Part shown: positions 1 to 12,789 of the stretch, piece by piece | Numbering within the stretch: the stretch's first letter is position 1 | How the letters are laid out: every line of letters begins with the position of its first letter | Assembly: GCF_023856365.1 (NCBI RefSeq) | Contig: NC_064544.1 | Location: 22,606,399 to 22,670,398 of the forward strand | Direction: 5' to 3' | DNA length: 64,000 bases | Source: Brienomyrus brachyistius | Lineage: Eukaryota > Chordata > Actinopteri > Osteoglossiformes > Mormyridae | Program-made: the position numbers and the translations under genes | The notes under the pieces: model-generated | What the model was told of the DNA's origin: nothing | The model's database searches: none | The model's input: only the letters and a program-made list of their open reading frames with translations

Positions 1-228
1 TTTGTTTGCAATATGGCTGTATGAAATATCAGTCAGGTTACTGCCCTATATATTAATTCTCAGTGGAACATTTGCTGCTGAATTGACTTGTCAGTGATGC
101 TCCCTGTTTACTACTACGAGTAGTTTTCTCAGGTGAAGCAGTTCACACCTTAAGGTAGGAGAAGTTTCCTGTTTATTGCTGTAGAGACGGCTACAATGGC
201 ATCCAACAGGATATGGCTGCTCAGGCAT
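1..228. other. unassigned sequence
   Basis: No coding pattern or repeat is recognised here. Positions 217-228 are the left copy of the target duplication of the neighbouring SINE. Confidence 0.5.
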
Positions 229-587
229 CCATCCATCCATCCATCCATCCATCCATTTTCTTAACCGCTTATCCTACTGGGTCGCGGGGGGTCCGGAGCC
301 TATCCCAGAAGCAACGGGCACGAGGCAGGGAACAACCCAGGATGGGGGGCCAGCCCATCGCAGGGCACACTTGCACACCATTCACACCTACGGGCAATTT
401 AGTAACTCCAATTAGCCTCAGCATGTCTTTGGACTGTGGGGGGAAACCGGAGTACCCGGAGGAAACCCCATGACGACATGGGGAGAACATGCAAACTCCA
501 CACACATGTGACCCAGGCGGAGATTCGAACCCGGGTCCCAGAGGTGTGAGGCAACAGTGCGAACCACTGCACCACCATGCCGCCCCC
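229..587 (-). mobile_element. tRNA-derived fish SINE, full length, antisense
   Basis: On the minus strand this reads as a tRNA-like head (GGCGGCATGGTGGTGCAG, then a B-box like GGTTCGAATC), a conserved body, and a tail that ends in TGGA repeats; the (CATC)n run at 229-256 is that tail. A perfect 12-bp target-site duplication (CTGCTCAGGCAT) sits at 217-228 and 588-599, so the ends are exact. The same family recurs at least ten more times in the window. It resembles the widespread Mermaid-like SINE type of teleosts; the family name is inferred. Confidence 0.9.
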
Positions 588-599
588 CTGCTCAGGCAT

Positions 600-1615
600 A
601 TTTACATATTTCTACCACCACATTACTGAAGCCTATATTTAATGCCAGGTAAATACTTTTGATACTAAAGTACTGTTACTATCAGTTACTTTAAGACATT
701 TACCCAAGTGGTATTTCGATGGATGACTTTCAGCATCTACCCAGTCATTCTCCTAGTAAGGTATCTTGACTTGTATTCAAGGATGGTTTTCAGGTACTCT
801 ATCTGCCACCGAGGGCATGTCCCTTGATCTCACCTCCGTCATGAATCATTTTGCCTTCCCAGGATTTTACATAGTGGTTCTGAATTTTTTTTTCCAATAT
901 AATGAATTCTCAGTCATGGGTCCTAATCTTTTGGGTTAAAAAGTGTCAACTGTGCCTGTGTTGATATTGTGAGACTGTTAGTTTAGTACAGGGAACTTTG
1001 ACTTGATGTTTTACAGTTATCAGCAGCTATCAAGTCATCTGAGCCAATCATGTCATGGTAAGGAGTTTGATCCTTTCAGGTACTGGAAACACAACCAGAA
1101 CGAGTTCCCTTACTTGGGCAAACATGCTAATATCTAGCCAGATTCCTAATACCTAGACATTCCTGCATCACGTATAACATTTTCATTATTTCTGAAAGAT
1201 ATTTAGGCATGAGAGATGTAATCATAGTTATGCGAAATTTGAACAGGTAATGATTATTTGCTGCAAAAGTGAAAATACATGAGTGAAAAAATATAATTAA
1301 TGAAAGTATATTAATGAATAAATTAAATGTGCTCATTATTTTAATGTTTGAAGCATCTTCTTGTAACAGTCTCGGATACAAAACACCAAATCCTGACAGA
1401 TCACAAAGCGATGACTTTGCCTATAAATCTAACTAATACCAATTATAATAAAAATCTAAACTCATACTGGTAGCTTAATAACTCTTTGCTTTAGAAGGAG
1501 GAAGTTATTGATCAAATAAAGAAAGAAAATCTCATTTTGCCAGGGCTAATGCTACCAATAATTTGGGTAGGTATTGAGAGCTACTTAAATATCAGGCACG
1601 GTAATACTTTATGAA
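600..1615. other. AT-rich intergenic sequence
   Basis: Short reading frames only, none with a recognisable domain or splice pattern. No repeat with clear ends is seen. Confidence 0.5.
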
Positions 1616-2440
1616 ATGTGGTGCTTCTCTTACAGAACGAGAAATGGAGGAGAGAAAAAAATAAAGCTGCGGGTTCCCCTCCGAAGCCTCGTCGCCCTGC
1701 CTCGCTCCCTCCGCTGGCTGATTGTCGGTCGCTGGCGGGCTCGCCCGCTGTGGCTCCTCAGTGGCCTACGGTCCCCCCCACTCCAGCGCGTAGGAGGACG
1801 TCGCCGCCTGCTGCGGCTCCCCCCCCTCCTTGCCCTCGCCGGTGGTCCCTTCAGCTCCCTCGTCCCCTTCCCTAGCTCCCCCTTCGACTTCCTCCTCGTC
1901 CCCTCCGTCGGTCCCTCGCCCGGCCTCCTCTGCCCCTCCGAGGTCCCCTCCTGCTCCTGCCTCCCGTCGCCCGCTGGGGCTCCCTCGGGCTCCCCTGCAT
2001 TACCCATCCTCCTCTCCCTGGCCACCCTGCTTTGTCCCTCCTGTCTCTGCCCCCCCTCGCTTCGTCCCTCCTTCGTTTGCTCCTCGTCCCTCTGTTCCGC
2101 CCTTCTTTGCTCCTTGCTCCTCGATGTTCCCTCCACACACTCCTGGTCCTTTTGTTCCGCCCGATCCTTCTGTTTCACCCTTCTTCCTCTGTCTGTCTGC
2201 CTTCCCTGCCCTCTCTCAGATTTTGTCCTATGTCTTGTCCCTCGCTATGTTCTGTACCTCGGTCTTGTTTCCAGTCCTGCGTTGACCATTTTGTTCTTGT
2301 TTTTGTTTTTCAGGTCCCGTCCGTCGCCTCCTCCTAGGCGCGCCTGGAGAAGCGCGCCTTTAGGGGGGTTCTGTTATGCCCGGCTCGTCGGCTCCTCGTG
2401 TCACGCCCCCTGATTACCCATGTGTGCTTCCCTGATCGTC
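1616..2440 (+). mobile_element. 3' end of a Ty3/gypsy-like LTR retrotransposon with partial 3' LTR
   Basis: A strongly CT-rich, proline/serine-coding stretch (about 1670-2330) is open in several frames because of its composition. It is followed by a purine tract, AGGGGGGTT at 2362-2370, and then TGTTATGCCC from 2372. The sequence after 2372 matches the start of the complete solo LTR at 13061-13347 (shared block CACGCCCCCTGATTACCC). That order, C-rich leader, polypurine tract, LTR start, is what the 3' end of a gypsy element looks like. The LTR breaks off after about 70 bp. The 265-codon frame at 1616-2413 is therefore not counted as a host gene. Confidence 0.6.
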
Positions 2441-2539
2441 TCCAGCTTTGTATTATTCAAGTTACTGAATAATGATTATAAAATTATTGCCCTTTGTTTA
2501 AGCGACAAAATGTAGTCTCACTAAATTATATAACTGATG

Positions 2540-3270
2540 AAACCTAGTTTGGGTTTATGTCTGGCAGGCATATTATGAACAATATTAGGTTAGTTTTAGA
2601 TATTTTGGAATACACTGATCTATATATATACACACACACACAAATTGTGATATAAAACTTCCTTTTGGTGCTATGAAACATTTTAATATTGGTAGAGGAA
2701 TACGTCACAGACGTCCTGTATCACCTTCTCTCTTTTTACTGCCCATGCACTTGTCCATCCAGTACGTAAATTATAATATTAAAGGTCTAAAATTGACCAA
2801 ACATTCATGTCAATTGGCTGATGATACAACCCTCTTCTTAAAATCTCAAATTAGCAAACAAAACCAGAAACTTTTTTTCCCCAGAGGCATTTAAGTAATT
2901 ATTAAAACAGAAAGACCAGACTGCAAGAATGCTGGATAATTTTACACCCTTGCTTACTTCCCTGGAAAAAAGACTCAATCTCTGGCTTCAGAGGGATCTC
3001 TCCATTACAGGTCAGACCTTGTTATCCAAAGTTGAAGGTTTTTCCAGGTTGATTTATGCATCTATGGCTCTTGAGGTATCAGAGGAGTTGTGTGAAAGGA
3101 TAGATAAAATTCTTTAACTTCATCTGGAACAAAATAATTCATTATATTAATAAAACTGGTCATGATTAACACATTTTATTCTGCTGGATTCAATGTTTTG
3201 GATGTTTCCAAATAAAATAAATTAAACACCTCCTTTAAAATTGGTTTTCTATAACAATGTATTTTTTTCA
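2540..3270 (+). mobile_element. decayed L1/Tx1-type LINE reverse transcriptase fragment
   Basis: Two conceptual translations belong together. One (2673-2894) contains NIKGLKL then QLADDTTLFLK, a degenerate form of the reverse transcriptase catalytic box that is usually FADDT. The other (2929-3117) contains PLLTSLEKRLNLW and LSITGQTLLSK, the segment after the catalytic box in L1/Tx1-type elements. They lie in different frames with stops between, so the copy is dead. The extent is judged from the translated similarity only. Confidence 0.55.
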
Positions 3271-3672
3271 AGGATCCAGGGGGGCTTCATTTTCTTTTGA
3301 GGTGTAACTACAATATTTTGAAGCTACCTGAGAAATTCACCACTTAACATAAACAGATGCTTTTATGCTGGTTGTCACGATTGCCGTAGCTGACACAGGC
3401 GATAGAGTGTGCAAGGCGGGCAAGGAGCAGGCAGACAGAAAAATGCTGCGACCTTCTAAGGGCTGTATTGTAATGTTCCACCTGACTTATCTAAATATCT
3501 GAAACACATTTTCAGCAATCCAGATGTCCTTTCAATTAAGCATATCTTAATTCTGATAATTAACTCAAAAGATTTAATGACACGGTTTGTTCTTCACTTA
3601 TTATACTGTACATACATAAATGTATGCAGTGTATAACAGCAAAATGACTTACCCACAATATCACATATAAAC

Positions 3673-4741
3673 CAGGGGTGTCAAACTCAGTTGGACACGG
3701 AGCCAAAACTCAAAACACACTGTTGGTCTCGGGCCAAACAGGATAAACATTTACTGAACAGATTAAAACTAAACGTTTTTTGAATATAAATATAAATCGA
3801 AACAGACAAGATACAATATTATTCCAAAATAAACAAGTTTAAACTTAAAATATTTTACTTTCCATGAAACTGTCTCCTGTCAAAATTAGCTCCACAAATA
3901 AGGCACACGGGTTTACCGGTAATATCAGTAAACATATACTCAGCCTCCCACCGGTTTTGGAAGGTTTCCAGAATCAACTTTTCTCCATTATTAGAGGCTA
4001 GCTTTGACTTGAAATCTGGGTTGTACACGCCAACAAACGCTTGATCGATCTGACAGACGCAGGAATGATGGCAGGTAGCCTATCGTTCGGTAAGGCAGCT
4101 GTTGCGCTGCATTATGGGATTTGTAGTTTGTGTGTTATCGGCGCTTCACATCGCTGGGCCAATAAATAAAAAGATATATAAAACGACTTGGGGCGGCATG
4201 GTGGTGCAGTGGTTTAGCCCTGTTGCCTCACACCTCTGGGACCCGGGTTCGAGTCTCCGCTTGGGTCACATGTGTGCGGAGTTTGCATGTTCTCCCCATG
4301 TCATCGTGGGGTTTCCTCCGGGTACTCCAGTTCCCCCCACCCCCAGTCCAAAACCATGCTGAGGCTAATTGGAGTTGCTAAATTGCCACGTAGGTGTGAA
4401 TGGTGTGTGAGTGTGCCCTGCGATGGGCTGGCCCCCTATCCGGGGTTGTTCCCTGCCTCATGCCCATTGCTTCCGGGATAGGCTCCGGACCCCCCGCGAC
4501 CCAGTAGGATAAGTGGTTTGGAAAATGGATGGATGGATGTAATATATCTATATATACTAATAGAAAGGGATGGATTTAAGAAATAAAAAGGACACTCAAA
4601 TCAGGTCATTACGAAAAGGTAAGTAGTTTACTAACAAATACACAGAGAAAACTAAAACATAATGCATTTTTGGTAGTGACACCAGATATAATTGTACGCC
4701 GGGTGGGACATGTCCCGCGGGCCTTGAGTTTAAAACATGTG
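3673..4741. mobile_element. hAT-type DNA transposon remnant carrying a nested SINE
   Basis: The left end CAGGGGTGTCAAACTCA (3673-3689) is a typical hAT terminus. The right end near 4720-4741 reads, on the opposite strand, GTTTTAAACTCAAGGCCCGC, a degenerate match. Inside, the minus strand over about 3870-4060 translates to a stretch with CLICGANFDRRQFHGK, resembling the N-terminal zinc-finger part of a hAT transposase. A complete SINE (4190-4539) sits inside it. Flanking 8-mers are similar but not identical, so the duplication has decayed or the ends are slightly misplaced. Confidence 0.55.
4190..4539 (+). mobile_element. tRNA-derived fish SINE, full length
   Basis: Head GGGCGGCATGGTGGTGCAG, B-box GGGTTCGAGTC, and tail GGAAAATGGATGGATGG in sense orientation. 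It is inserted inside the hAT remnant 3673-4741, so it is the younger of the two. No confident target duplication is visible. Confidence 0.85.
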
Positions 4742-5165
4742 GTTTAAACAAATACCACAATACATATAAATATAAACAGAGATCTGAATATAATACACAT
4801 CTTAGGATACTCTTGTATTTATAAATACTATTAGTTTTAATGCTTGAAACTGTAGGTCCCCACGCTATGTGGCTACATGCACACGCACGCTCATTAACGT
4901 CCTGTACTGGGAAGCTAAGGGAGAACAATAACCAGCTCTGACAGGAGGGGCAGAGCGATAGTGCAAACTAACAGGGAAAGAGTTGGAAATAAAATAAATC
5001 AGTAGGCAAACATGAATATCAGATGTAACATTAAAGTCCACACGCACAAAGTACATTTCACAGTTTACAATCGGGATGGCTGACTGAAGCGCTAACAGGA
5101 GATAGCTGACTGAACTAACTTGCTAACCGCGACCGTTTACATAAAAAAAACACTTAATGACTAGA
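4742..5165. other. unassigned sequence
   Basis: Non-repetitive by eye, with no supported gene. Confidence 0.4.
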
Positions 5166-6300
5166 TCAGGGGTCACCAACCTTACTGAAACTAAGAGCTA
5201 ATACGCGTACTGAGCCAAACGCCTAACGGAGGGCTGCCAGTTTCATACACTCATCTTAAATCTTGTATATTAAACATCTTTTAAATGCTTTTTTTTTAGA
5301 TATTGTCATTTTCAAATCTAAATAAATGCAATTTATGATTGAAGAAGAATAGTAGGGCCCTAATGCGTTTTGTTTTTTTTCCTAAATTCCATTTTATTCT
5401 TCTAAATTCCATGTTTTACGTTATAATCATATTTATTCACCTAAAATGTGTCTAATTATGGAATGGATGGGAAAAAAGAATAATGCAATAGGAAAAAATC
5501 TCACATTTAATGACTGTTATTCAACAAAGTGCAGGGCTCAGCAGAACATTTACTGCTTTGGTAAAAAAAGAAATGTATGTATTTCACATTAGCATTGCCT
5601 GTGACCACTGCACAGACATAACTGAGATTCAGTTTGTTGTTGTGGAGGGAGCCTAATACTGCTTGGGCAAAGGATGAGTAGTTGCATCACTCCATGAAAA
5701 TTACATCCACCAGGAAGTACTGGCCTTCAAAACCTGCACAAATAAGAGAAAAAAGAAGAAACTTTTAGTTAACTTTATTTTAATTAGCATCAGAATAACA
5801 ATGGATAATCACCAGCAATCACCTAATAATTATTAGTCATTCAGATACAGTTCATTTTTACAAAAAAATTTTCCACAAGAAATATGTACATTTTTACTTA
5901 TTGGCATATACATTCTTATAAGTATAATGTATTTTAATTTACTGGTGTAAATGCTATCTACTTAATTCACTCCCCAATGATGATGTTGAGAACGCTGCAG
6001 TGTCTTGCATTGGTAGTTTCTTCAACAATGACTGATATTTTTTCAGCTTCTGTCGCACAGCCTCCCTATGCTGCTCGAACACACGGGGTAAGTGGATTTG
6101 ACGGAGGCTACTCTCGTGTTCTGGCAGCGCTCCTCCTTGTTTACAGTGCTTGACCGAAAACGGACATAGTTTTTTTTTTCTTCATTTTTTTCTAAAGGAA
6201 TTTCTGACTCTGCACACAGAGCAACGAAATCTTCAGTAAACTTACGTCTTGTTTCAGCTGATTTGTTTGCATGACCAAGACTTTGCTAGAGTGAGCGTCT
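5166..6300. mobile_element. possible hAT-like element, right end not found
   Basis: CAGGGGTCACCAACC at 5167-5181 resembles a hAT terminus. The interval that follows has A/T homopolymers and a minus-strand stretch at about 5960-6110 that translates to a lysine-rich segment (FEQHREAVRQKLKKY) that could be transposase debris. No matching right terminus or target duplication was located, so the extent is a guess. Confidence 0.3.
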
Positions 6301-6427
6301 TGCGCTAATTTGCTTCTTGTCTCTATCTTTCTCATGTGAGTCTTTCACTGTAAGTGGTCGTCACGTGTTTTTGCAGGTCCAGTCTATTGTGTGCTGGCAA
6401 ACTTGGATGTGTTGCTGGAAACAGATT

Positions 6428-6900
6428 AAACATGCCAACTTGAGGGTGGCTAAATCAAATCACTTTTATTGTAATGGCACTTGTCAGCAGTACACAGGTA
6501 CTATATGTCAGTCATATGTTTGTGTGCAAAGCCTCTAGAAGCAGCTGTATGTAACGTCACAAATTAACATGCAAAAGAAATATAATACGTAATATATAAC
6601 TATAACACATAAACATTTGACAAATCTGCGTACGTACAAAAGTGCATGCAGTAAGAATGTACAGTTCAATAATGTGCAGAAGAGAATCATGTGCAATGTG
6701 TAGTAAATGGCTCAGTGTCGGTGCCCATTGTTAATGGTCAGAGTTCAGCAGTCTGATGGCCTGGTGGAAGAAACTGTCCCTCAGTCTGCTGGTCCAGGAC
6801 CGGATGCTGCAGTACCGTCTGCCTAATGGTTTATGACTGGGGTGACTGGCGTCTTTAATGATCTTCCCCACTTTCCCCCAAGTCCCGAAGGGAGGGAAGC
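6428..6900 (-). mobile_element. 3' end of a teleost LINE (clade unresolved)
   Basis: On the minus strand, about 6720-6800 encodes TSRLRDSFFHQAIRLLN, a recognisable C-terminus of a fish LINE reverse transcriptase that is also present as fragments near 26800-27430 and 50600-50830 in this window. The region 6428-6720 is its AT-rich 3' flank. The copy is 5'-truncated. Clade assignment (L2-like or I-like) is not possible from this fragment. Confidence 0.5.
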
Positions 6901-7297
6901 TCAACTCAAATAATCCTCTGAGAACACCGAACCACTCAATCTAAACCATAAAGGGCTGTTGTGTATGAAGGTTTTCACTACAACTCCCTAATTAGATTAC
7001 TAATTAGAGGACTGATTGGCTGAAGAGTCCTCACACCTGGGTTTGAACAGATGACCTAAAGGTTATCCCAAAAACTTGCATACACACCGGCCCTTTGCAG
7101 ATAAGATTAGCCATCCCTGAGCTAACTCATCGGAGACTAAATACACCGAGGATGTTAATGCAGAAAGTTAGTCTCCTCGTGTCACTTAAGGCGTTTTTGT
7201 TAGCAAATTCAGCTACAGATATGCAAGCATACATGGTAGTAGAGAACATGGTATTTAATTCATTATATATCTTATGAAGTTATGACATTTAGCATTA

Positions 7298-8056
7298 AAA
7301 ATATGCAATTAATGTGAATGACACATGTTATTTTCAGTAAGCTATTTAAACATATACGCTAATTAAATACAATGTGAAAAAGGTAGTTCTCTATTTAGAA
7401 TCATGCAACAAAAATACAAGAATATCTGTTATATCGTGTTGTATCGGGACATCTCTAGTGCTAAGGAGTAAGCTAAATACCAGCAATAAGTCATGAGACA
7501 AAATTGATATTTCATTTTGCATTATTGTTTAAGTTTTGGCAACACTGTACCTTAGCTACTCATGCTAGTTAAAAACACAAATCTAAGAGCTCACCACAGA
7601 AAGCTAACAAGTGCAAATGCTAATGAACCTTGGTTAAAATCATTTTAAATAATCTCTAAAATCCAGTAGCAGCATGTGGGAAGTCACTGCATTTGTAGGC
7701 CATATACTACACTAGTAGATGGTGCATTTTTAGTGACAACCGAGATATGGGTCTCTTGTTCAGTCATGACCAAGGAGTGGTCTATCTATCCATCCATCCA
7801 TCCACCATCACTCACTCACTCACTCACTCACTCACTCAAAAAAGCTCTTCCAGCCTTTTCTGGTTATAATATTTGTTTACTCTGTATGGTTATTGTTCGA
7901 TTTAAATTTACATTTAGTACTAAAAATGTACAATTAATGAGAATGACACATCTTATTTTGAATAAGCTATTTAAAAATATACGCTAATTAAATACAATGT
8001 GAAAAAGGTAGTTCTCTATTTAGAATTATGGAACAAAAATACAAGAATATCTGTTA
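7298..8056. repeat. pair of direct repeats of about 137 bp
   Basis: The segment 7298-7436 is repeated at 7922-8056 with a few changes; both contain CGCTAATTAAATACAATGTG and end in AAGAATATCTGTTAT. They bracket about 485 bp that includes the CATC/ACTC simple repeat. The arrangement could be a local duplication or the ends of an unclassified element. Confidence 0.6.
7786..7838. repeat. simple repeats (CATC)n and (ACTC)n
   Basis: CATC units are followed by about seven ACTC units, a compound tetranucleotide microsatellite. Confidence 0.85.
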
Positions 8057-8530
8057 TTGATTTTTCATTTCAGTTGCACAAAATCATTATGTTGGCTACG
8101 CCTATTATTGAGCAGCCCTGATTTACAGTGCTATAATGGGCCAGAGAACGTGATGCTGAGGTTAGTCCACCACATCAGCAGTAAGATTTTCATTTTAGGA
8201 TCCTATAGACAGCGACTGTACTTTTGTGTTTGCTGCAGTTAGGATCTTTATTGAGGCTATCAGCTGGGACTTTGTTCCATGACTAAGATGTTTGCAACTG
8301 GTGTGAAGATTCTGTGCTAATTTGGTGCTAAGCTGTGTGCTATTAGGGTACCAGATCTAGAAAGTACCATATTCTAAGTAGGTACAATTGAGCCCTTATG
8401 TTTTATTATATTTCTGTTTAAACTTTGGTTAAGCTGTGCACTCACTGGAAATACCCTTTCAGTACTATTTAAAGAAGGAGGAAGGTGAAGGGAAATTGAA
8501 AGTGATAACATGGCTTGTGTAATTACCTCA
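8050..8530 (+). repeat. copy of an unclassified dispersed repeat
   Basis: This segment aligns by eye with 48480-48960, and part of it with 25250-25400. Shared landmarks are GATTTTTCATTTCA, GTGCTATAATGGGCCAG and ACTATTTAAAGAAGG. No terminal repeats or coding capacity were seen in any copy. Confidence 0.6.
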
Positions 8531-9552
8531 CCCGTGAAAGCAGAGCATTGACCATGGGAAATGAACCCCCCCGGTCAAGCGAAAGTGATGGTAGATTTCG
8601 GGTCAGGAGGCACTGTGGGAGCCACCAGGACCACAGGGTAAAGGGGAAATGGGGGGGTGTCCCGGCACCTGATTCTGACTAAATGTTTGCACAATAGTAT
8701 ACAGTCAGCATTTGAATACATGTGATTTTCAGCTGTTTCTGTTAATTTCATTACATTATGCAAGTATGGCCATGGTGAGAGATATGGAGAAAAATACGTC
8801 AAAATATATTTTCATAACAAATACAGAATACCCTTTATAAGTGTATCAAAATAAACTACAAAATATAACCACAAAGCGAAGTATCAAAATAAGCTACAAT
8901 ATTTTGTATTTAAAAAATACAAAAATATATTTCACATATCAGTTTCTTTACAAGCACATTTACTCAAATAGTCAAGCAAAAGAGTAACATTTTTTCATTG
9001 CTTAACGAGATGCAACAGAAATATGAAACTGAACAAAGAATCTTTTGGGAAATCTGCCGTTTCCATAGTGATGCCGATTCCATAATGATTTCATTGGCTC
9101 ATTCACTATACCTACTTGTAGAAGAGATCTCAAAGTACCAGTATGTGAGATGTTTATAATTCATTTTTAAATCTTTCCCACAAAGCAATCTTTAATTTTC
9201 CACAGAATAAAAACAAACAAAACAATGTAAAGCCATTTCATTAATCTGCACTGGTAAACTTAAGTTTCACTGCCGACCACCATAATTTGTTAATATCCAC
9301 TTTTTATGTGGGATTTTGTCTGTTCATTCACCTCCTGGATGAGATATCAAAGTACTGGCCCATGACAAAATTATAATTTATTATTAAATGTAGGCCACAG
9401 ATTCAGTGCAACCGATACATACACATGCATCACACACCCTGTGTAAGGCACCAAGTGCTGGAGGGGAAACAAAGATAGGCGAATGATCATCATCCATCCA
9501 TCACTGTAACCTCTTAATCCCCACTGGGGTCATGGGGAAGGGGGGGATTTAT
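8531..9552. other. AT-rich intergenic sequence
   Basis: No gene supported. Around 9490-9535 there is a short CATCCATCCATCA run followed by CTTAATCC, which looks like the very 3' tip of an RTE or SINE copy. Confidence 0.45.
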
Positions 9553-9553
9553 A

Positions 9554-9587
<34 letters not shown>
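9553..9587. repeat. (CTTT)n microsatellite
   Basis: About eight uninterrupted CTTT units. Confidence 0.9.
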
Positions 9588-10774
9588 ATCATCACTCACC
9601 ACTTTTTCTGAAGATAAAGAAAATATCTGATTATCTTCTTGCAACTCAGTTTTCCTGCTTATTGTCATGCACTGCAACTTGCAATGCTATTTCAAAACCC
9701 ATTTTCAGTAAATTTAAAAGGATATGTTCCTTTTTATAAGATCAATAGATTTGAATGTGTAGTATTTTTTACTTTTGATACTTAAAGACTTTTATGGTCA
9801 GGCTTTTTTTTACTGGATGTATTTTACCTTTTACCTTTACTTGAGTAACATTGTCTGTATTTTTACTAAAGTATATTAGTTTGAGTACCACTAGTAGAGG
9901 CATTGAAAAGAGCATAGATGAACACAGTCTACATAAACAATAGGGACTTTGGAAATGAAACTACATTTTTCTTTTAATATATTTAATTTTATTTGCTGTT
10001 AATGCCTACTGATAACTGATAACTAACTGGAACTAAAAAAAGTGTTTTCTTTTACATATAACCAAGCACATGGTTCATGAATTCTGTAAAAAATAAAATT
10101 AAACAAAAATGAACACTGAAATGTAATATACGAAAAATAGTTTTTATGTCTTTCTTCAGTAGTAGTAGTTTAAAAAAATCTGATATCTTGCCAATTTATG
10201 CAACGTTGCTGTAAAAAGAGCACATTGAACTCGACAAGCTGCATCACAAATTTTTAGAGAAGTTGCTGCAACTGAAAGGGAAACTAAACTGAAATAACAT
10301 ATTAAAACAAAAACTTTTTTCAAAAGGAGTTAAAACTACTACTGTACCTTGTTAGCAATACATAGAGAGGGTTCACAGCCCGGGTTCATCTGACATCCAG
10401 CTCTCCTGTAGCAGCCAGGATTTGTTTAATTGAAAAGACTGATGTGGGGTTGTGACCTTAAATCACTTACAGTACCATGACCTGAACAAGGTAACAAAAA
10501 CGTTCAGTTTCCCTCTCTCTCCGATTCTCTGAGTCTGGCTGCTTTAGAACAAGTTAAGTTTATCCTGTAAGAACGTTTTTTTTTCTTTTAGAAAATTAGA
10601 TTTACAGATTACCTAGAACCTGATTCATATTCTAGTGGAGGATGGGTAGAAAACCACATGTTACCAGCCACCATCACTATGAGTATTTTGTAAGGCCATT
10701 CAGGCTCACTATCACCCCCTCTTCTGTGCCAGTGCTTTATAAATGCCATCTTCCAGGACCTCATTGACAGATGC
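9588..10774. other. AT-rich intergenic sequence
   Basis: No reading frame or repeat with recognisable identity. Confidence 0.45.
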
Positions 10775-11880
10775 CTAAACTTCTACATTGCCAATTAAAC
10801 ATGGAGCTACTTTACATGAGGTAACATCTAGAGGAATGTCACCAGTGGAGAGCCAAATGTTCTGTCCAGGGTAATAGACTTGGGGGGGGGGGGGTCCAAT
10901 GACAGCAATCTGCATAACACATGAATAGAACCACAGAGTTCTAGGTTCTGTGACACTGTGGAGCAAAGGACTGGGCAAATGGGGATGTACTCTCTTGTTC
11001 CTGGGCTGATAAGAGGGTGGCCAACAGAACACTGGAAAAGACAAACCAGTAATGGATACAAGCATGGAACTGTGGACCTGCTCCACCTACAGCAGCTGCT
11101 GAGAGCAGGAAAAGGGATTCTGAAATTCCAGGCAGCAAAGAGCTACCTCTAGTTCTTGACTGGTGCGTTAAATTTAATCATGAGTCTGAGGGTGAAATCC
11201 TGATGAGTGATTGTCCAGCTCCATAATAAGAGAGCTGAAAGTTTTCCAAAACCCAGCAGTGAACTACTGATCTCTTTTGGACACTCATTGAGCCTGAAAA
11301 TGTGGAGGATGGTGAGTTGCCCGTCTCCTTAGAGGACGAGTTTGGGAAGAGATATGAAATTGGCTGCCATGGAGAAGCCATTGATGATGGGTCATAAACA
11401 CAATGTTACCATCTCAATCTGGATGGCCTGAAACAAAATGCAGGGCAATATGGGACCATAGTCACTTGGGACCTGGTAGAGAGGAAGGTCAACTGGTAGT
11501 CGGTTGCCGCTCATACACTGACAATCTAAGGCCAGGCTATGAAATACTCCCCGACATCCCCCTGGATGGATAGATACCAAAAACACAGTAACAAAGGCTA
11601 CCATGGCAATGGCAGGATTCCAGGATGGACAAGACAGCCTGGAGGAATGGGCCCACTGCAGAATCTGTGAGTGGACAGGGCAGAGAACATAGAGGCAATT
11701 GGGCAAGCCATTATCTGATCCAGACTCTCATATTCCCACCTCCTGCAGAAAACAAGCACTGGAATGATAGAATAGTTTCTGGGTTTGAAGGCAAACTCCA
11801 AGCATGGCTCCAGACAAAAAAATCTGAGTTGAATTCCAGCAAAACACTAATTATGACATCCCTAATTAATCCTCGTGGGT
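10775..11880 (-). mobile_element. decayed Ty3/gypsy pol (integrase) remnant
   Basis: Minus-strand frames carry pieces that resemble the end of a gypsy integrase, including YYPGQNIWLSTGDIPLDV near 10800-10860, which matches the C-terminal region found before the GPF/Y motif. Upstream pieces (about 11390-11800) look like the zinc-binding and early core portions, in shifted frames. Several frameshifts and stops show it is dead. A G12 homopolymer at about 10881 interrupts it. An LTR-like sequence in the same orientation follows at 11932-12168. Confidence 0.5.
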
Positions 11881-11931
11881 TCTGCCTGAGTGTGTCTATT
11901 TAAGTCAGAGTCTCCCCTTTGTCTTTGTTTG

Positions 11932-12168
11932 TGTAATGACCGTGTGCAAGGGGAGCGAGCAGGGAGCAGGGAATCAGGGTCAGGCAGACGGAAATCCAAA
12001 GACAAGGGGTTTATTGCAGGCAAAGCATATAAACACGGTGAAAACTTCTTGAACACGGACTGAAATACACTGGACTCAATGGGAATAACAAGAAATGGCT
12101 GATAACAATTGGGATTGTACGTGAGGTTAATAAGGGGGCGTGGCACATGAGACGAGCAGTTTATGACA
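11932..12168 (-). mobile_element. LTR (237 bp) of a Ty3/gypsy-type element, antisense
   Basis: Read on the minus strand it begins TGTCATAAACTG, has GCCACGCCCCC near its start like the LTR at 13061, contains AATAAACCCC, and ends GGTCATTACA: a TG..CA unit. The flanks are GTTTG on the left and GTTTC on the right, a near match to a 5-bp duplication. Whether it belongs to the integrase remnant next to it or is a solo LTR cannot be decided. Confidence 0.6.
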
Positions 12169-12785
12169 GTTTCCTTATGTCTGTTCAGTGCAGAAATGGT
12201 TCCTCTATATTGAGTAGAGCTAACTGAGAAGTACAGCTTGGGGGGAAAATTGTTTTTCTTCATCTGATCCAGAGGAGCAGAATATTGTAAGCGCTTTGAG
12301 ACAATAATAAGCGCTTTGAGACAATGTAATGTTGTGATAATGCGCTATATAAAAATAAATTTGTTGTTGTTGTTGTTGTATTGTGATTCTGAGTAACCTT
12401 TTCTGGGCTATCTCACAGGGACAAGGCCAATTATAAGGCCCTATGCCACTGAGTTCACTATCTTTCACTTACAGCTATACGTAGGTTATGGGCTAGGCAG
12501 GCCTCTTGTTGGAGTGAGTCCTGTTACTCATTCCCTCAGTCCTACTCAAATGACCTTTCCTTTTCATTTTTGGTTTCACCACCAAACATTTCAGTGATTT
12601 TCATTGTTTCTGTTCTGAATTGTCTCAGTCTCACCAAATTCCATAAAAGCTGAGAAAAAAAATTAAATAAATTGTCAAAAAAAGAAGCTGAAGGTCTACT
12701 CCTCCTTCAATTTGGTTCCCACCAAACATTTTGTCCAATCTTGTTTTGTTCAAGCTTCTGATTTACTGATTTATTTTTTTCCTTT
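12169..12785. other. intergenic sequence with a short duplication and (GTT)n
   Basis: Holds a short tandem duplication, TAAGCGCTTTGAGACAAT at about 12288 and 12307, and a (TTG)n microsatellite at 12361-12381. Otherwise nothing is recognised. Confidence 0.6.
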
Positions 12786-12789
12786 CAAT

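Noticed and set aside
1616..2413. 265-codon proline/serine-rich frame
   Set aside because: Open because of CT-rich composition in several frames and both strands; position before a polypurine tract and LTR start fits a retroelement 3' region.
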